64,000 nucleotides of DNA from Anastatus disparis (GCA_017163975.1 JAFFSR010000239.1:6820001-6884000), one strand, 5' to 3'; positions 40,634 through 54,000 are shown, counted from the first letter of the stretch. The notes: generated by a model not told the origin, from the letters alone. Program-made: numbers and translations.

Positions 40634-41088
40634 TATATGTATTGGTGTAAGGCGCGTCAGTTAGGCGCCCCTTGTATGTATAGAAGAGCAAAGTCGATCC
40701 TTTGTCTCTTTGTAATCTTATTTATCGTCAGATATACTTGTACATCTGAAGGTTTACAAGAAAAATCGCTGAACTGTGTACTTTTTTTTATTGAGAAAAA
40801 TATTATTAAAATAATAAGTCAATATTCAAATACTTTAAACATAGTAAAAACTGATTATTATTAGTTATATAAACTATATTCTGATATACAATAACGTAAA
40901 TATGAGTATCGCGGCCTATTATGAATTTATTCATACGATGCATTAAATATTATATTATGAAATGTAAGTTTGTCCGAAGAAAAAAAGATTTTCTTATGTA
41001 AAATTTTTTGAATTTCAGCTCTATAATTTTAAAAGATCAAAATATAATTTAAGTTTTATTCATCAGCTTTTAATAAAAATAGTATCAT

Positions 41089-41291
41089 TTTTTTAAATTT
41101 TATTTAACGTCACTGGATTTATGATATCATAGCGATGCTAATTAGCGACGGAGGTAGTTTCAGTGTGTTTACGAACAAAGCACATGTTTCAATACAGTGG
41201 TGCTTGTATCAATCGGCTGAGAGCGGGATTCGAACTCGGGACCTCGAGATTATCAATCCATCACTCTACCAAGTGAGCCACTGGCGACCTC
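41089..41291 (-). repeat. tRNA-derived SINE, full-length copy E
   Basis: On the minus strand it starts GAGGTCGCCAGTGGCTCACT (A box), has GAGTTCGAATCCCGCTCTCA (B box) and ends in a TTAAATAAAATTTAAA tail. The 3' stem has one change (CGTCACT in place of CGTCGCT on the plus strand). Confidence 0.93.
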
Positions 41292-42123
41292 ACCAATGCG
41301 TATTTGAATAGATTTCTTTCTTTTTATATCGTTGAGCTTAATTTAGACGATACACATTACTTTTTTTTCAATCATGAAATTGCTTTTTTTCAAGCAGATT
41401 TTTACGTATATAAATAAATATAATTAACAAAATGGGTTTATTTGAATTGAATATAAATTGAATTAAAAAAAGACTTGGAAGGAAAATATGATATAGATTT
41501 TTAAACTTGTTGGAAGTATTTTTTAAAAACAAATCAAGTAAATCATAATAATGCAATAATTAATATGGATGTCATATAATTATAATTCAATTTTATAAGA
41601 ATCTCATCAAAACGAATCAAACTAATCTATTAGTATAAGATTGAAATACTCGTTTATTTAATTAAATAAATAAAAAAATAACTAATTTGTCCCAATTTAA
41701 ATTTAATCAATTAGATAACATAAAATTTTATAAACTCATCATCAGGACGAGTTTGATTAATAAATTAAAGAAAAAAAAAAGAACAATTATTTAAATGAAA
41801 TGCTACTAAAAGTCTCTATATCGCGACAAAAGAGATAAAACATATATAAATATATATCTTTAAGTCCTAATCCACATTCCGCGCTCTCTCTTATTCTCTC
41901 TCTTTCTTTCATTCACATGCACATATTATATTTACACGGCAAGAGAGTATATACCCAATCAATTTTTCGGCCCAATGCCCCACATTTATCCTTTTCCTCT
42001 TCTCTTCTCGTATTTTGTATATACATATATATACGTTGCACACTGTCCAATATATAGTACTCGAAGATCAACAAACCCAAACTCACTCTCTTTCTCTTTC
42101 ATCGTCGTATAGTAGCATGGTAT

Positions 42124-42168
42124 AGTAGTAGTAGTAGTAGTACTAGTAGTAGTAGTCGTCGTCGTCGT
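42124..42168. repeat. AGT/CGT trinucleotide microsatellite
   Basis: AGTAGTAGTAGTAGTAG, a TACT interruption, then AGT units passing into GTCGTCGTCGTCG. Confidence 0.92.
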
Positions 42169-42752
42169 GCGACATACATACCATCGGACATACGATCTTT
42201 TTCTTCTACTTCGCCCTCCTTGAACCTAGACCAACTTTATTATTTAGTTTTTTTTTTTAATTCTCTTTCGATAAGAGAAAATAAAAATACAAAATTATCT
42301 ATGTATCTCATTAAATGGTTTAAGGTACATCAATAGTCAATTCGATTTCATTGTGCAATGAAAATATACAGGCCAAACTAAACTTTATTCTTACCTATTT
42401 TTCTTTTTTTTTTTGTTGTATATATATACGTATATACAAAACCCTTTAAACCTATAATAAATTATATCCTGCGAGCCGTGCGAGCGAGAGAAGATCGTTG
42501 CGCAAATAACAAGTTTAAGTTTGTGTTATTGTACACGTACACATACACATATATAAAGTTTAGTTTATTATGAACTTAGCTTTATATAGTTAGATAAATG
42601 TAGTGACATACGACACTTACTTGTACATGTTTAATACAATTATATATGTGTATATATGAGGTAAAGGAGAGGCGTATACTAAATGTTTTGTTATTGGGCG
42701 CTGTCCCTCCTCAATTTGTAGCTTCGCTCTGATATAGAATATACGTATGATG

Positions 42753-42755
<3 letters not shown>

Positions 42756-42782
<27 letters not shown>
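42756..42782. repeat. (TA)n microsatellite
   Basis: An uninterrupted TA dinucleotide run of about 13 units, the longest in the window. Confidence 0.92.
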
Positions 42783-42783
<1 letters not shown>

Positions 42784-42952
42784 CCTTTTTTTTGGTACGT
42801 TTCTCTGTTAAAATGTTTGCGACACACAAAACACATTGGGGTTATAAAAGAAAAAAAGGGAAAAGAGACAGGAGAGGGAATTATTACATAATAAAAGCAC
42901 AAGCGCGATCGTCTAATATTACATTTAGCGTATATATGTATGTATTAGTAAA

Positions 42953-42970
42953 TGAGAGAGAGAGAGAGAT
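42953..42970. repeat. (GA)n microsatellite
   Basis: A GAGAGAGAGAGAGAGA run following AAT. Confidence 0.88.
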
Positions 42971-45900
42971 AAAGAAAGACCAATAGCTATCGATCGACAC
43001 GCGATGCATTGTCTTTTTAAATGGTTACTCAATGCCCAATGCACATTGACTTTAACTTGTGTGTGTATATTAGCGCAAAAAGAAGAAGAAAAAAAAGGAT
43101 TATTCTTTAAAAGAGAGAGAATTTTTTTGCACGTGCATTGAGTGTATTATAAAGATGGTTTATTGCTTACGTTTAAATTCTCCGTAATAGACAAATTGAG
43201 ATTGTGATGGAAATTAATGGGCTTATTCTTTTAACGTCTGTATTTGAGAAACAGGGCTCAAGATACATTGATAAATGAATTTAGTTTGGCTTTTTTTTCT
43301 TACGAAGAATTTTTTTATTCATAAATAAATACTTTTAATTTAATTAAGGCGAAATCTTGCTGTTATTTTAATGTTTTATTTATTTAAATATTCTATAAAC
43401 TTTATGAATGATGATTCATCGAATCAATTGTTTATTATCCTATCAGGCTTGTATAATTTTATTTTTATTAGTTTTTTTATTTTGAATTTTAATACGAATG
43501 AATGTAAACGACGAAGAGCGTTTAATTGAAAGTATATATATAAAAAAAGAAACGTATAAAATCCAAAGATTTTCCATTAAAAATTTATACATTCATTTTC
43601 TTTTTTTTTATTTTGTATTTGGAATATAAATCATAAAAGGTGAATGGATAAGAAATAAAATTCAGTGAGTTTCTTTAGTTAAAATTCATAAAATTTATTA
43701 TGATAGTAATTACGCTTGGTAGATTAACTAGGTAAAGGTGAAAAAAGAGAAAAAAAAAAAATTTAAATAGTGGGTCACAAGCGAGTAACCAACCTTTTAT
43801 ATTTAGTCTTGAAATCGAATTACTTATTTGTTGAAAAAAAAGCCAAAAAAAAATCTTAAAGAAAGATTCCATACGGTCCCTACCGAGCTTTTGATTTTAT
43901 CAAAAAACTAGCTTGTAATTTATAAATATCAATTTTAAAAATGCCCAAGAGTTATTACTTATGTTATTAACCCTCTAAATATTCTTATTTCAATCAAAAC
44001 TTTAAAACATTTTTCATTATCACACCGGCTACATTGTAACTTCGTTACATTACGAATGCTAGTTACTTTTAACGTTTTACGTACAATGTATATACATATC
44101 CTTTCTTCTTCTACGCTTCTTTTTTTTACTCAATACGTGCTACCAGCCTATATTTATAATAGTAGATATCTTATCGAGAAAAATGAAATAAATCAAATTT
44201 CGAGTATACATACACGGCATGTACGCATCCTCTAACAGCTTATAAAAGCTATTAATTCGCCGACGAGTAAATAAAAAAACAAGCTAAATAAATAAATAAA
44301 AATCAAAAATAAAGAAAAGATTATACAAGGAAAAATAATAATCAAAACATCAAAGATACATTGCTTCGATACCAATACGTAATTAAAACGAGTCTACTTT
44401 TATTATTTATCTAATTTTTACTTTTCCCTTTTCAAAACCCTCCCCTATATGATAAAACGCAAACCCGTTAATTACGTTATGATCAAAACAAAAATTTGGC
44501 GCCATAAGACGAAACACTTTTTTTTTTAATTAATGTGTGCAATAGGAATGTATCATTAATATATCCATGTATGCATTAGAGTGCACTTGGCAATTGATCA
44601 AAATTTAAACTTGAATTATTCCCTTGTATTTTATTAACTGTTATTCAAATATCTCGGGGAAAAATTTATTGATAAATAAACGCTTGCAATTGATTCAATG
44701 AAATTATATTCGCGTTATTTCTTGCTCCAATTAAAATGAACGAATATTATCATGTTTTTTTCTTTAAATAAAAGTTTACTCAAGAAAATATTGTTGGTTC
44801 TGAGAAGTTTGAAGAATTTGCAAACTAGTTTTGTAATTATGTTCTTCAAAAAACAATTTTACAATTATTTTATACGTCTCGTATTACGACGTAAAATCAT
44901 TTTTCGATTTATTCACTTTGTTCGATTGTATCCGATTCGTATTTTGATAGATAAGGATTAAATTCTTAGAAACAAAGATTTACGGTTGTCGATATGCTCG
45001 TATTTTACACAAAATACATTTGTTCTTAATTATTTCTTTTTCTCTTATCCAAAATTTTTATTTATTATAGGAAATGCGTCAGAAAGAAAAAGTAGTGGAG
45101 ATAAGAGATATACGAAAGAAAGAGCTGAGTTAATCAAAAAAGTAAGAGATGTAAAAAAATCCAAATAATTTTTGTCTTTGCAATTCAGTTTAAGTTTATT
45201 GTTCGACGTAATTTCATTCACAAATCATTCGTTAAAACGAGCTAACAACAAAGCAATCAAGGTCTCAAATGAGTGAAAAAATATTTTTTTCTTATATCAT
45301 TTGTTTTTTTTTTTCTCTTTTATTTCGAATTCTCTGTCGGTATAGATAAAAGTATAACATACACACCCAATAGTCATGGGATAAGATTTGTATCAAGAGA
45401 GGGTCAAGAAAAAAAGCTTATAATTCATTGCTTTGAAAGTATATAAAATATTTTTTGAACTTTGAATTTAAAATAGGATTTTGCGAATTTATCCTTGACA
45501 CGAGAATGGATTTATAATAATTTCTTTATTTATTTATTTTTTTTCTTCCACATCAATATATTTTATAATAACGACATTGATATAGTTTTCTATGGTTTTC
45601 GTTTTGTAAAAGTAAAAAAATATTTTTCAAACTTGAAATTTCGTAATTTATACTGTGTATATTTATCAAAAATAGTATGTAGATTAGAACGTGATATGGA
45701 ATAAGCACATTGGAATTATGGCTGACTAAACCTAACCCTGTTACTACTTGACAAACTTCTAATTTCTTTCCCATAGTTGAATATCTTAATTGTTACTTTG
45801 TTTTACTCTTTCTTTATGACAATTTTAAATTTAAAATTTTAATAAAATTAATTCATTATAATATTAATACAATAAATTAACCAATTTTATAGATTCAAAT

Positions 45901-48670
45901 TAAGCAGAATGACAACTTCATTACAACTTTCCTTGTACATCCTTGAAACAAATTAATTTCCAAAAATAATTTTAACTTCTATCAAAGCTTAAAGTTTCTC
46001 GTTTAAGATTCCACGCTATATATTATAATACGATAAAAGGGTTAAAGACTTGTTGTAAAAGGCGCCTCTCTTGGCGCGACAGAACTTGGCGTTCGCGCGT
46101 TAAGCTTAAAGGATATAAATTTTGAACTTAAAACACCGCGAGAGTCTTGAAAAAAAAGAGAGAGAGAGAGAAAGAGAAACGTATATGCAAGCGCACCGGT
46201 GAGTCATACACTGTAACTGAGTTTACTTATATAGCACATACATATGTGTGTGTCTATACGTATGTATATGTTATATACGAATTACTCCAGTATATAACCG
46301 CGCAGTTATACACGCGTGCGAATGACTTGACTATTTCCTAGAAATGCTCTGGTATGCTAATTGTGTGCGCTTGAGACTCTCAACGCTATATCCATACACG
46401 TGCTTAGGGTATATAAGTTAGAGAAATATCTGTATTATTGTATATTATAGCGTTAATTTATGAATTTTTCCATAACTTTATGTTTGTATGTATTAATATA
46501 TTTGATGGGAATTCATTTAGTCTTTTTAGTTTTACTGTAACGAAATTTTACTAATCATTAGAATATGTTGTATATACGATGTAGTAAATTCTTCTTATGA
46601 GTAAAGGAATCTTTTTAGGTTTGAAGAAATTCTATTAAGTCTACAACCAAATAACTTTATTATTTTTTTTAACCAAACAAATTCTTTTTGAAAAAATAAA
46701 ATAAACTTTTAGAATAATAAAAAATATTGCCAACTGCTTTAACACTACACTTTTTTATAAAAATTTTAAATTAAAATAATTTGTATAAAATAATTATATT
46801 TTATAGATATAAATATTATGTTTATGAATTAAACTTGTATGCAATTTTTTAAAACCAGTTTTAGATTCTCTGGATGTAAATCTATTCTTATAAATCAAAA
46901 ATACAAAAATGTTTTTTACCAATACAATGGCTTTCTTTATAAAAAAAAAGAAAAGTGAAAATAAAATATCCAAACAGTTATACCCGTCCTGTTATAATTG
47001 TATGAAAACAAAAATTTTCCATTTTTTTAAATTCAAACAATATTATACGCGCGCATTTCCTTTGACTTTGTCTCTCTGTATACTCACCTCGGATAACAGT
47101 TCGCACGAGGGTTGAATGTTAGATATCTGGTTACGTTTACATTGGCCTTTTGTTGTACAGCTTAAAGTTTTAAATGGTATAAGCCGTATAAACTTTTGAT
47201 TTTTAAACAATTTTTAAAAGGATCGAAATTTCAATATCAACATATTTTTGTTATTAGATGTTCTTCGATATCGTATTCGCAACGTTTTTAATACAATCAT
47301 CATAATAGCAAGAGCGGATTATTGATATTTTGAAATTGAAAATTGAAAATTAAAAAATTATCAATAGTACATATGACATTAATCAATTTAATTTCGATCA
47401 TATATCATTTTATTTTATAAGAATAAAAATTTTTTCAATAAATATTTAAACAAATCAACCATATTGTATATACAATTTCGATATACGTTTAAACGCAGCT
47501 AATAAATGATTTCTATACATCATAAATTCATGTGAAAATCTCTATACTAAATATTATCAAACCACTTCTTGCCTTTTTTCCTTCGCTTATTAACACATGT
47601 ATGCTTAGATGTCCTTTAAAGATTGCCAATGTCTTATACTCATTTGATCTTCCGCTACTCTCTTCGATGTCACATTCCACGCCTACTGCAAACTTCACTT
47701 ACCGCTTTTTTTTTTACTTTTTTTATTTTAATTTGCATCAAAAAAACGTTATCATAAATTTGCGTTTAACATCTAGTAAGTACATTTCTCGTAATGACTT
47801 TTTTTTTTGGAAATATGTACGTATGGATGTGCATATGCGTATGGTTTAATTGGGACACGAAGAAGTTACTTGATTATCATGGTAGCTCGATCGAATTTGC
47901 TGTATAGAAGTGTAGTCGATTTTATTGTATTTTAATAGTTCAACTTATGTTGTTTTTTTTTCTACAAACGATTCGATTCCCTTTTTGGATTTGTGTAAAC
48001 CAGTTGTATATTATTTTTTTTTTATTTCTTGTAATATATGCGGAGGGATAATCTTGATGCTGTTTGGTTTGTTACATTTGATTAATAAAAAAAAAAAAGT
48101 TGAAGGAAATCGTTAAAGCATAGCTTTAAAGTTTTATACTTGATAATTTATTTAAAATAATTTAATTATTAAAAGTATAAAATAGTTGACAATGGAAAAA
48201 TTAGAAAATAGAAGTTTTGTAATGAAAATTTGTACGTGTATACTTTGATAATTATACCGTAAAATGTAAATAAAATATTATCTAAAATTATTGGCAATTA
48301 AGTAAAAGTATGTAACTAAAAGAATTTTTCATTCATCTTTTTTTTAACCAAACGATGAAAGTTTGTTTATTGCTAACGTCTTTATCGTCAATATACATTA
48401 CAGTAACTTTTGTAAAATAGAAAAAAAAATTTTTTTTTTTTTAAATTTGTGGGAAAAGTAAAAGTCTTTGTAATAAACTAACAGTAAAATAGTGACATAA
48501 TAATCGTTAGTGTTTTTTTCTATGAGTCCATGACAGTAACATGTGTTGACAACGAAAAAAAGTACACACGAAAGATTTATTTTAGACCATGGAAATTTCA
48601 CAGGTGAATCTACGCAAAATAAATTGTTTATGTTTTAAGCACCAATGACACAAGTGCAAACATGTTTAAA

Positions 48671-48810
48671 TTTTTTTTATTTATTTAACGTCGCTATATT
48701 TATGCTCTCAGAGGTGCTTGTATCAATCAACCACCGAGAGAGAGATTCGAACTCAGGATCTCGAGATTATGAATCCACCCTTCTATGTATAGTCAGCCAC
48801 TGACAACTTC
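48671..48810 (-). repeat. tRNA-derived SINE, internally deleted copy F
   Basis: The tail complement TTATTTAACGTCGCTATATT jumps from GCTCTC straight to AGAGGTGCTTGTATCAATCA, removing the central hairpin segment. The B-box complement (GATTCGAACTC) and most of the head remain, with CTATGTATAGTCAGCCACTG in place of the usual A-box complement. Confidence 0.9.
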
Positions 48811-50944
48811 GTTGGGATACTTTATTGTTTATCTTATTATTTATTGACTATTGTTAAAAAAATTTAGATTATTTAATGATAAATAATTTCTTTCCAAATT
48901 CCACAATTTAAACAAACTATATTGAAACACAGATTAAAATACACAAACGCGCGCAAAGCAAGCAGCACACTTAATGCAACATTTCCGCGATTACTTAATA
49001 AGAAACTCTTAAAATACAAACATTCGACTTGTCGACCTGATAAATCAATTCGTCATAACGCAATTTCCTTTTGCCTTCATATATTGCCTACATCGTATAT
49101 GCTTTTTTTTACACCTTCTCCATTTAGTTTATCATTTTTTTTTCTCTCTCTCTACAAACGATAGAACTATTATTGAATAGCAAGTTCATAAAACGTCAAT
49201 GATTTATTTAAGTGACGATTGAAAAGACTCACGCTGACTCCTTTTTCACTGTCTATGATGAAAAGGCAAATAATCCATAACACATTGTGAGATATACGTA
49301 CACGTTGCTTGGTGAATGGTGCGCACTTTGCATATATGATAAATCGACAGTGATATGTTATTAACTTAACCTTTTTTTATATAGATTGATGACGACACTT
49401 ATTGTTTAGATGATTTGTTTAATGGGTAATTATTAATTACGCTTGAATAAGTCGATCATTAGAACCGATAAACGGAGAAACTGCATTGCATTGTAACCGT
49501 GGGACATATTTGATTTTTCATTAAAGTTACTATTGAAACACACGAAAAAACTCTGTCATTAATTAACATAAAAATGATAGCACAAATGCAGCGACATTAA
49601 TAAAATAAAAAAACAAAATTTTACTATTCAGGGTCTTCTAATAACTTTTTTGATAAAATTTTTCTTCGTACAATTATTAAGAATATATAAAAATTAACTA
49701 AATTTAGAATTCACTACTTCCTTTTATAATTAACAGTTAGAACCTTTAAATAAACATCCGATTTGTAATAATCCAGAAAAAAAATCTTAAAGTTGGCCAA
49801 CTACTCTTTTTGTTGAATGATGTGTTCATTACAACATGTGTACACGTGTAATTAAAATATGAATTTAAGCAAAATACTATCATTACAACCATCAGACACC
49901 CAATTCCAAACAGACGGACAACAACCAATAATATGTATATATATCTTAAAACCATTTCTTCTTCAAAGTAAAAAAAAATTAAAAAAAAAGGAAAAACCTT
50001 CACTTTTGGTATCAAACAGCAGCATCACTTGTAAGTTACCAAGTATCGGTATATAATTTGCATTGCGATACAGTCTGGCATGCATCTTATCCATCACCAG
50101 AATGAAATTCGGTCGAGTTCGCCGAAATTACAAAAAATAAAAGAAAAAAAAAATTTGAAAAAAAAAGAATAAATAAAAAAAAATTCGGTGTGCACTTTCG
50201 TCTTCAAGAGAAGCAAGTGACGTTCTCCTTTCGAGTAATTTTTTTTTCGTACTATCTGTATACCTTCGTTTTGTAAGTGTATATACGTGTATATTCTGAA
50301 AGTCTCGGAGTTGTCTCGTTTTTCTTTGCCTTCTATATCATTGGATCTTGGCCCCCTTTACGGAGAATTTCAAAATTTTATGATGGTTAGATGAACGGTC
50401 GATCTGTTTGTTTTGTAATATATAATTTTAGGTTTTACGTTACTAGGTTTTTTTTACATAAGAATACCTAAAAAGGATTTTATTAATCATGATAAATTTT
50501 ACATTTATCATTATACTGAAATTATATTAAAATAAATTCTTAATTCGTTAAAATCTAAAATAACGAATGAAAAATTTTTGTCATACCAAATTTTGGCACA
50601 ATTTCTATAATATTGCACCAGAATTTCAAAATCCCGAGATACAAATATTAAGTAACATGATGAAACTATTATTATTTAATGCTCGCAATTTATAATTAGA
50701 AAAAAAAATTTCTTTCAAATCTTTCCAACATAAAAGAATAGATGATCGCCCTCAAAGGGTTTTCACATCATTTCTCTTCTCAACACTAACCATACCTAAA
50801 GCCTACCTATATATTCATGCTCGTCATATAGAACAGCGGTATATATATATATATGCATGTAGATAAAGTTTACGCTTCCTCTATTCACTACTCACTTATC
50901 CTCTCTCGTGTATATATATATATGTATATATTCTTATATACCAG
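48811..50944. other. Non-coding stretch with a SINE fragment
   Basis: No exon is recognised except at its right edge, where a TA-rich, pyrimidine-poor acceptor (CTTATATACCAG) leads into the candidate exon at 50945. Confidence 0.45.
49571..49612 (+). repeat. SINE 3' end fragment, copy I
   Basis: AATGATAGCACAAATGCAGC followed by GACATTAATAAAATAAA matches only the last part and tail of the family (compare 62832-62872). The whole 5' part is absent, as expected of 5' truncation. Confidence 0.75.
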
Positions 50945-51028
50945 AAGGCTCGTCTTTTTAATGGTAGTAGGGGCGGCCGTTCTCCATTTGCGCGAGCCGC
51001 CGCCGCACAAACGAGCGCCAGGCAAAAG
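50945..51028 (+). CDS. Candidate cassette exon, Ala/Arg/Ser-rich
   Basis: An 84-base block, far richer in G+C than anything near it, lies between CCAG and a good donor AAAAG|GTGAGA. Phase is 0 to 0, which matches the phase 0 end of the exon at 11722. The peptide would be KARLFNGSRGGRSPFARAAA and AQTSARQK, a low-complexity basic linker with no domain. A 28-codon symmetrical exon would be easy to include or skip. Against it: the acceptor has a weak pyrimidine tract, the implied intron is about 39 kb, and another reading (a first exon from ATG at 50961) and an antisense ORF are also open. It could also be a regulatory CpG-rich element. Confidence 0.4.
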
Positions 51029-51080
51029 GTGAGATCAGATCCGTTGGATCAGTAACTCTCTTTCCTTGAGCCTGCAGCAT
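50958..51080 (-). CDS. Possible 40-codon small ORF, antisense to candidate exon
   Basis: An ATG-to-TAA frame on the minus strand begins MLQAQGKRVTDPTDLISPF and ends RLAQMENGRPYYH. It is unusually GC-rich and not low-complexity for this window. No promoter, splice site or homolog is recognised. Either this or the plus-strand exon may be the reason for the GC-rich block; both cannot be assumed. Confidence 0.2.
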   Translation of the reverse strand: MLQAQGKRVTDPTDLISPFAWRSFVRRRLAQMENGRPYYH

Positions 51081-54000
51081 CCGTTTTTTAGTGCTATATA
51101 CGTATTACGATCGTGAAAGCTGTGTGTCTTGTTTAGTTTTTCTTCATTTTCCTAGTTTTCTATTTTATTTTATTTTTTGTTTTGGTTTTTCTTTTCAAAG
51201 AAAGTGTCAAATGAAAATTTCTAATGTTTAAATCAAATTTTTTTGTTAAACATTTGATTGTGATCTTTGTGATGAATCGTAAATGAGATTGAAAATAGTG
51301 AAGTTTATAAAATTTATCGATTAAACGTTTTTGATCATAGGTTGGTTTATTTTATATTTTCATGGCTAAGTGTACTGTAATGGTTTCAATTGTCATTAAT
51401 TGAATAGTAATATTTTTTAATTTTATAAATTAAAAATAAGTAGTTAAGTTATTTCATATTAATATTTTTAATACACAAAAAGAACATTTATTATTAATAA
51501 CTTTCAAATTCATAAAATAAGTTTACTGATTCATTTCTGAAGTATCTTTCTATGAATAATTCGTATAAGTCGGAAGCGATTAAAGGTCTCAAATGATTGA
51601 TACTTTCATTGCTACCCTGACCTTGAATTAATAATTCGCAAAATATGAAACGTTTTTAATTTAACTTCATAATGGAATATGAAAATACTTTTTAATATAC
51701 GTGTTCATTATAATTTTAAATGAAGATATTAAATAACATATGAAATTTATAACTTAAAAACATTTTATTTAAATCATTACATCATTTAACGATTGCATTT
51801 TCTAAAATTTTCAGATTTTCAAAAAGATTCATGAAAATATAAAATATAATCTACATAAAAATAAAAGACTATGCTGTTTGGGATCATTCGTGTTGCATTG
51901 CTGATCGTTTACGTAAGAAGCTGTATACGTGCAAATGACAATTATTGTACAACAATAAGATTTTAAATTTAAGTGTGACAAAGTGATTACAAAACTGTGC
52001 TACAAAATAGTGATAGATTTTTTAGTTTTAATATTTGTGAACATCTACTTGTTTATTGATAAGGTTTGTATTGAATATTTAATTATTGATCTATCAAAGT
52101 TATGAAATTTTGTTTAATAAGAACGTTAATTCAATATTCATTTTAAATTTATTAATTTTTAGATTATTAATAGCTCATAATAAGTGCAATTATTTCCGTT
52201 TGAACTGAATTAAATTGCAATGAACCAATTTTATTAAATTGAAATAAAATTAATTTTTCTTTTTTAATAAAGTATTTAATAATTATCGACAATAAAAATT
52301 ATAAAACATTTTAATTATTAATCAATCCAAACTATTTATATAACGTGATCAAAAGAAAACTTCCTGACAAATGAGCATTAAATCAATACGTTTCCGCTGT
52401 TATAAAAAAAAAAGAAAAAAAGAAATCCGAATGATCTCATTTTCTATTAGACAAAATAATTTGTCGCCTATACATCAAGTTAACTGACAGAAAAGATCAA
52501 TCCTCCCAACACATGTACACGTAAACATTATGTGTATACATACATATACATATATAAATTTGCACAAATCGCTCATTAAGTAATTCAGTTACACAATAAT
52601 TTGAGCTCTCGCGCGGGCACGACCTCGTTTCCTCTTTGACTGAGAAAGAAAGAGAATCCCATATGTATGTATATACATACGTATGTGTCTCTTTCTTTCC
52701 AATCGCGTAATTCTAATACCCTCGAGGCTCTCCGATTGCCACTCTTCTATATTACCCTGGACGTTCTTGCCCCCCTTACTCTTTCCTCTTCTTTTTTTTT
52801 TTTTAAGAGAGGGAGTTACACGAAACCGAAAGTTCCGGTGTGTCAAGTTATACAAACTGCACATACTCTTGAGATGAGCGAATAAATTTGCGTGATTTTA
52901 TCGTTGTCTTTTTTTTTTGTTTCATTGTTTTGAATTTTTAGATAGAAAAAATTCTGTTGATTTGGAATGTAATTTTTTTATTCAAAGATTAATAATGTTT
53001 TATTATTTTAAAAGAGATATCAAAGCATCGTTAATTTAATTAATTTAGTAAAACTTAAACGTTATAAATAAATTTAAAAATTATAATTAGAATAAACATA
53101 AAGATTTAAAAGAAGCAATTTTCATAATTTTCAATTGTAATAAAAAAAAATTAAACTTCATAATAAAGAAAATGATGAAAAAAGAATATATCCGAAGTGA
53201 GAGTACGTCTATACCTACAAATGAAAGAGAATAAGGAAGGAACGGAGGAAAAAAAAACGAGGAAGAAAGTGAATTGAAAGAAAAAGTTAAACGCAATAAC
53301 TGTACAATACAAAAGAAAAGAGCGAGAAAAAGGAGAAAGAGAAAAAGTACATTACTCGATTATGCTAATAAGGGATTGATGTATTTTAATGTCAGGTAGT
53401 ACTTGGATGGATCATATCTTTTTTTTATTATTATTATTTTTTTTTACATTCGTCAGTAAAAAATATGATTGATAGTAAAGTGTAATATGGGAAAATTTGT
53501 TAACAGAATAGAAAAGTTAAATAAATTTTAACCTACTCTTACGAGAGTCTAGGTCACTGTTTCACTATTTGTTTTGATGGAACGCGGTTGGAGGTCTGAG
53601 AGTAGTTAAGGAACTTACCGAATTGTGTTAATTGGTTAAATGTTAGATTTATTGTTTTGAATACATAATGCATTTTAAGATTTTAGAAATTTTTTATAGT
53701 TAATGTAATCCATTTGAACTAAATTTTAAATAACGTTTCAAAAATGTATATATTAATTTCTTTTAAATATTTCTTTTTTACATTTATTTTAAATATTTAT
53801 CGTTAATAATACAAAAAATTCTTATGACGTTTATAATATTTGTAATTAATATAAAATTAAAGTAACATTAAAGTTAGTAATATTAAAGTTAATAATTTTA
53901 TTTAATAAAAATTTGCTGATATTAAATTTTTTTATTTATTCTTAATATTTGTTTCTTAACAATACAAAACATTAGTGTTGGTAATGTTTCTAATAGATAC

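Larger units (their letters stand above)
34069..41088. other. AT-rich non-coding stretch between SINE copies D and E
   Basis: No supported exon. It contains a CTT/CGT microsatellite, a pyrimidine-rich patch 34480-35060, another GC-raised patch 37850-38260, and a short region with GGCGCC motifs and a perfect 16-base palindrome around 40570-40680. Confidence 0.5.
41292..48670. other. AT-rich non-coding stretch between SINE copies E and F
   Basis: No supported exon. Microsatellites at 42124-42168, 42756-42782 and 42953-42970 are listed separately. A GC-raised patch with the 16-mer GGCGCCTCTCTTGGCG lies at 46060-46400. A 105-codon ORF at 47532-47849 ends in low-complexity sequence and has no recognised motif. 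Confidence 0.5.

Noticed and set aside
52589..52885. Three overlapping ORFs on both strands, one with KRKRGRARARAQ
   Set aside because: The frames contradict each other and reflect a GC-raised, pyrimidine-rich patch; no convincing splice pair.
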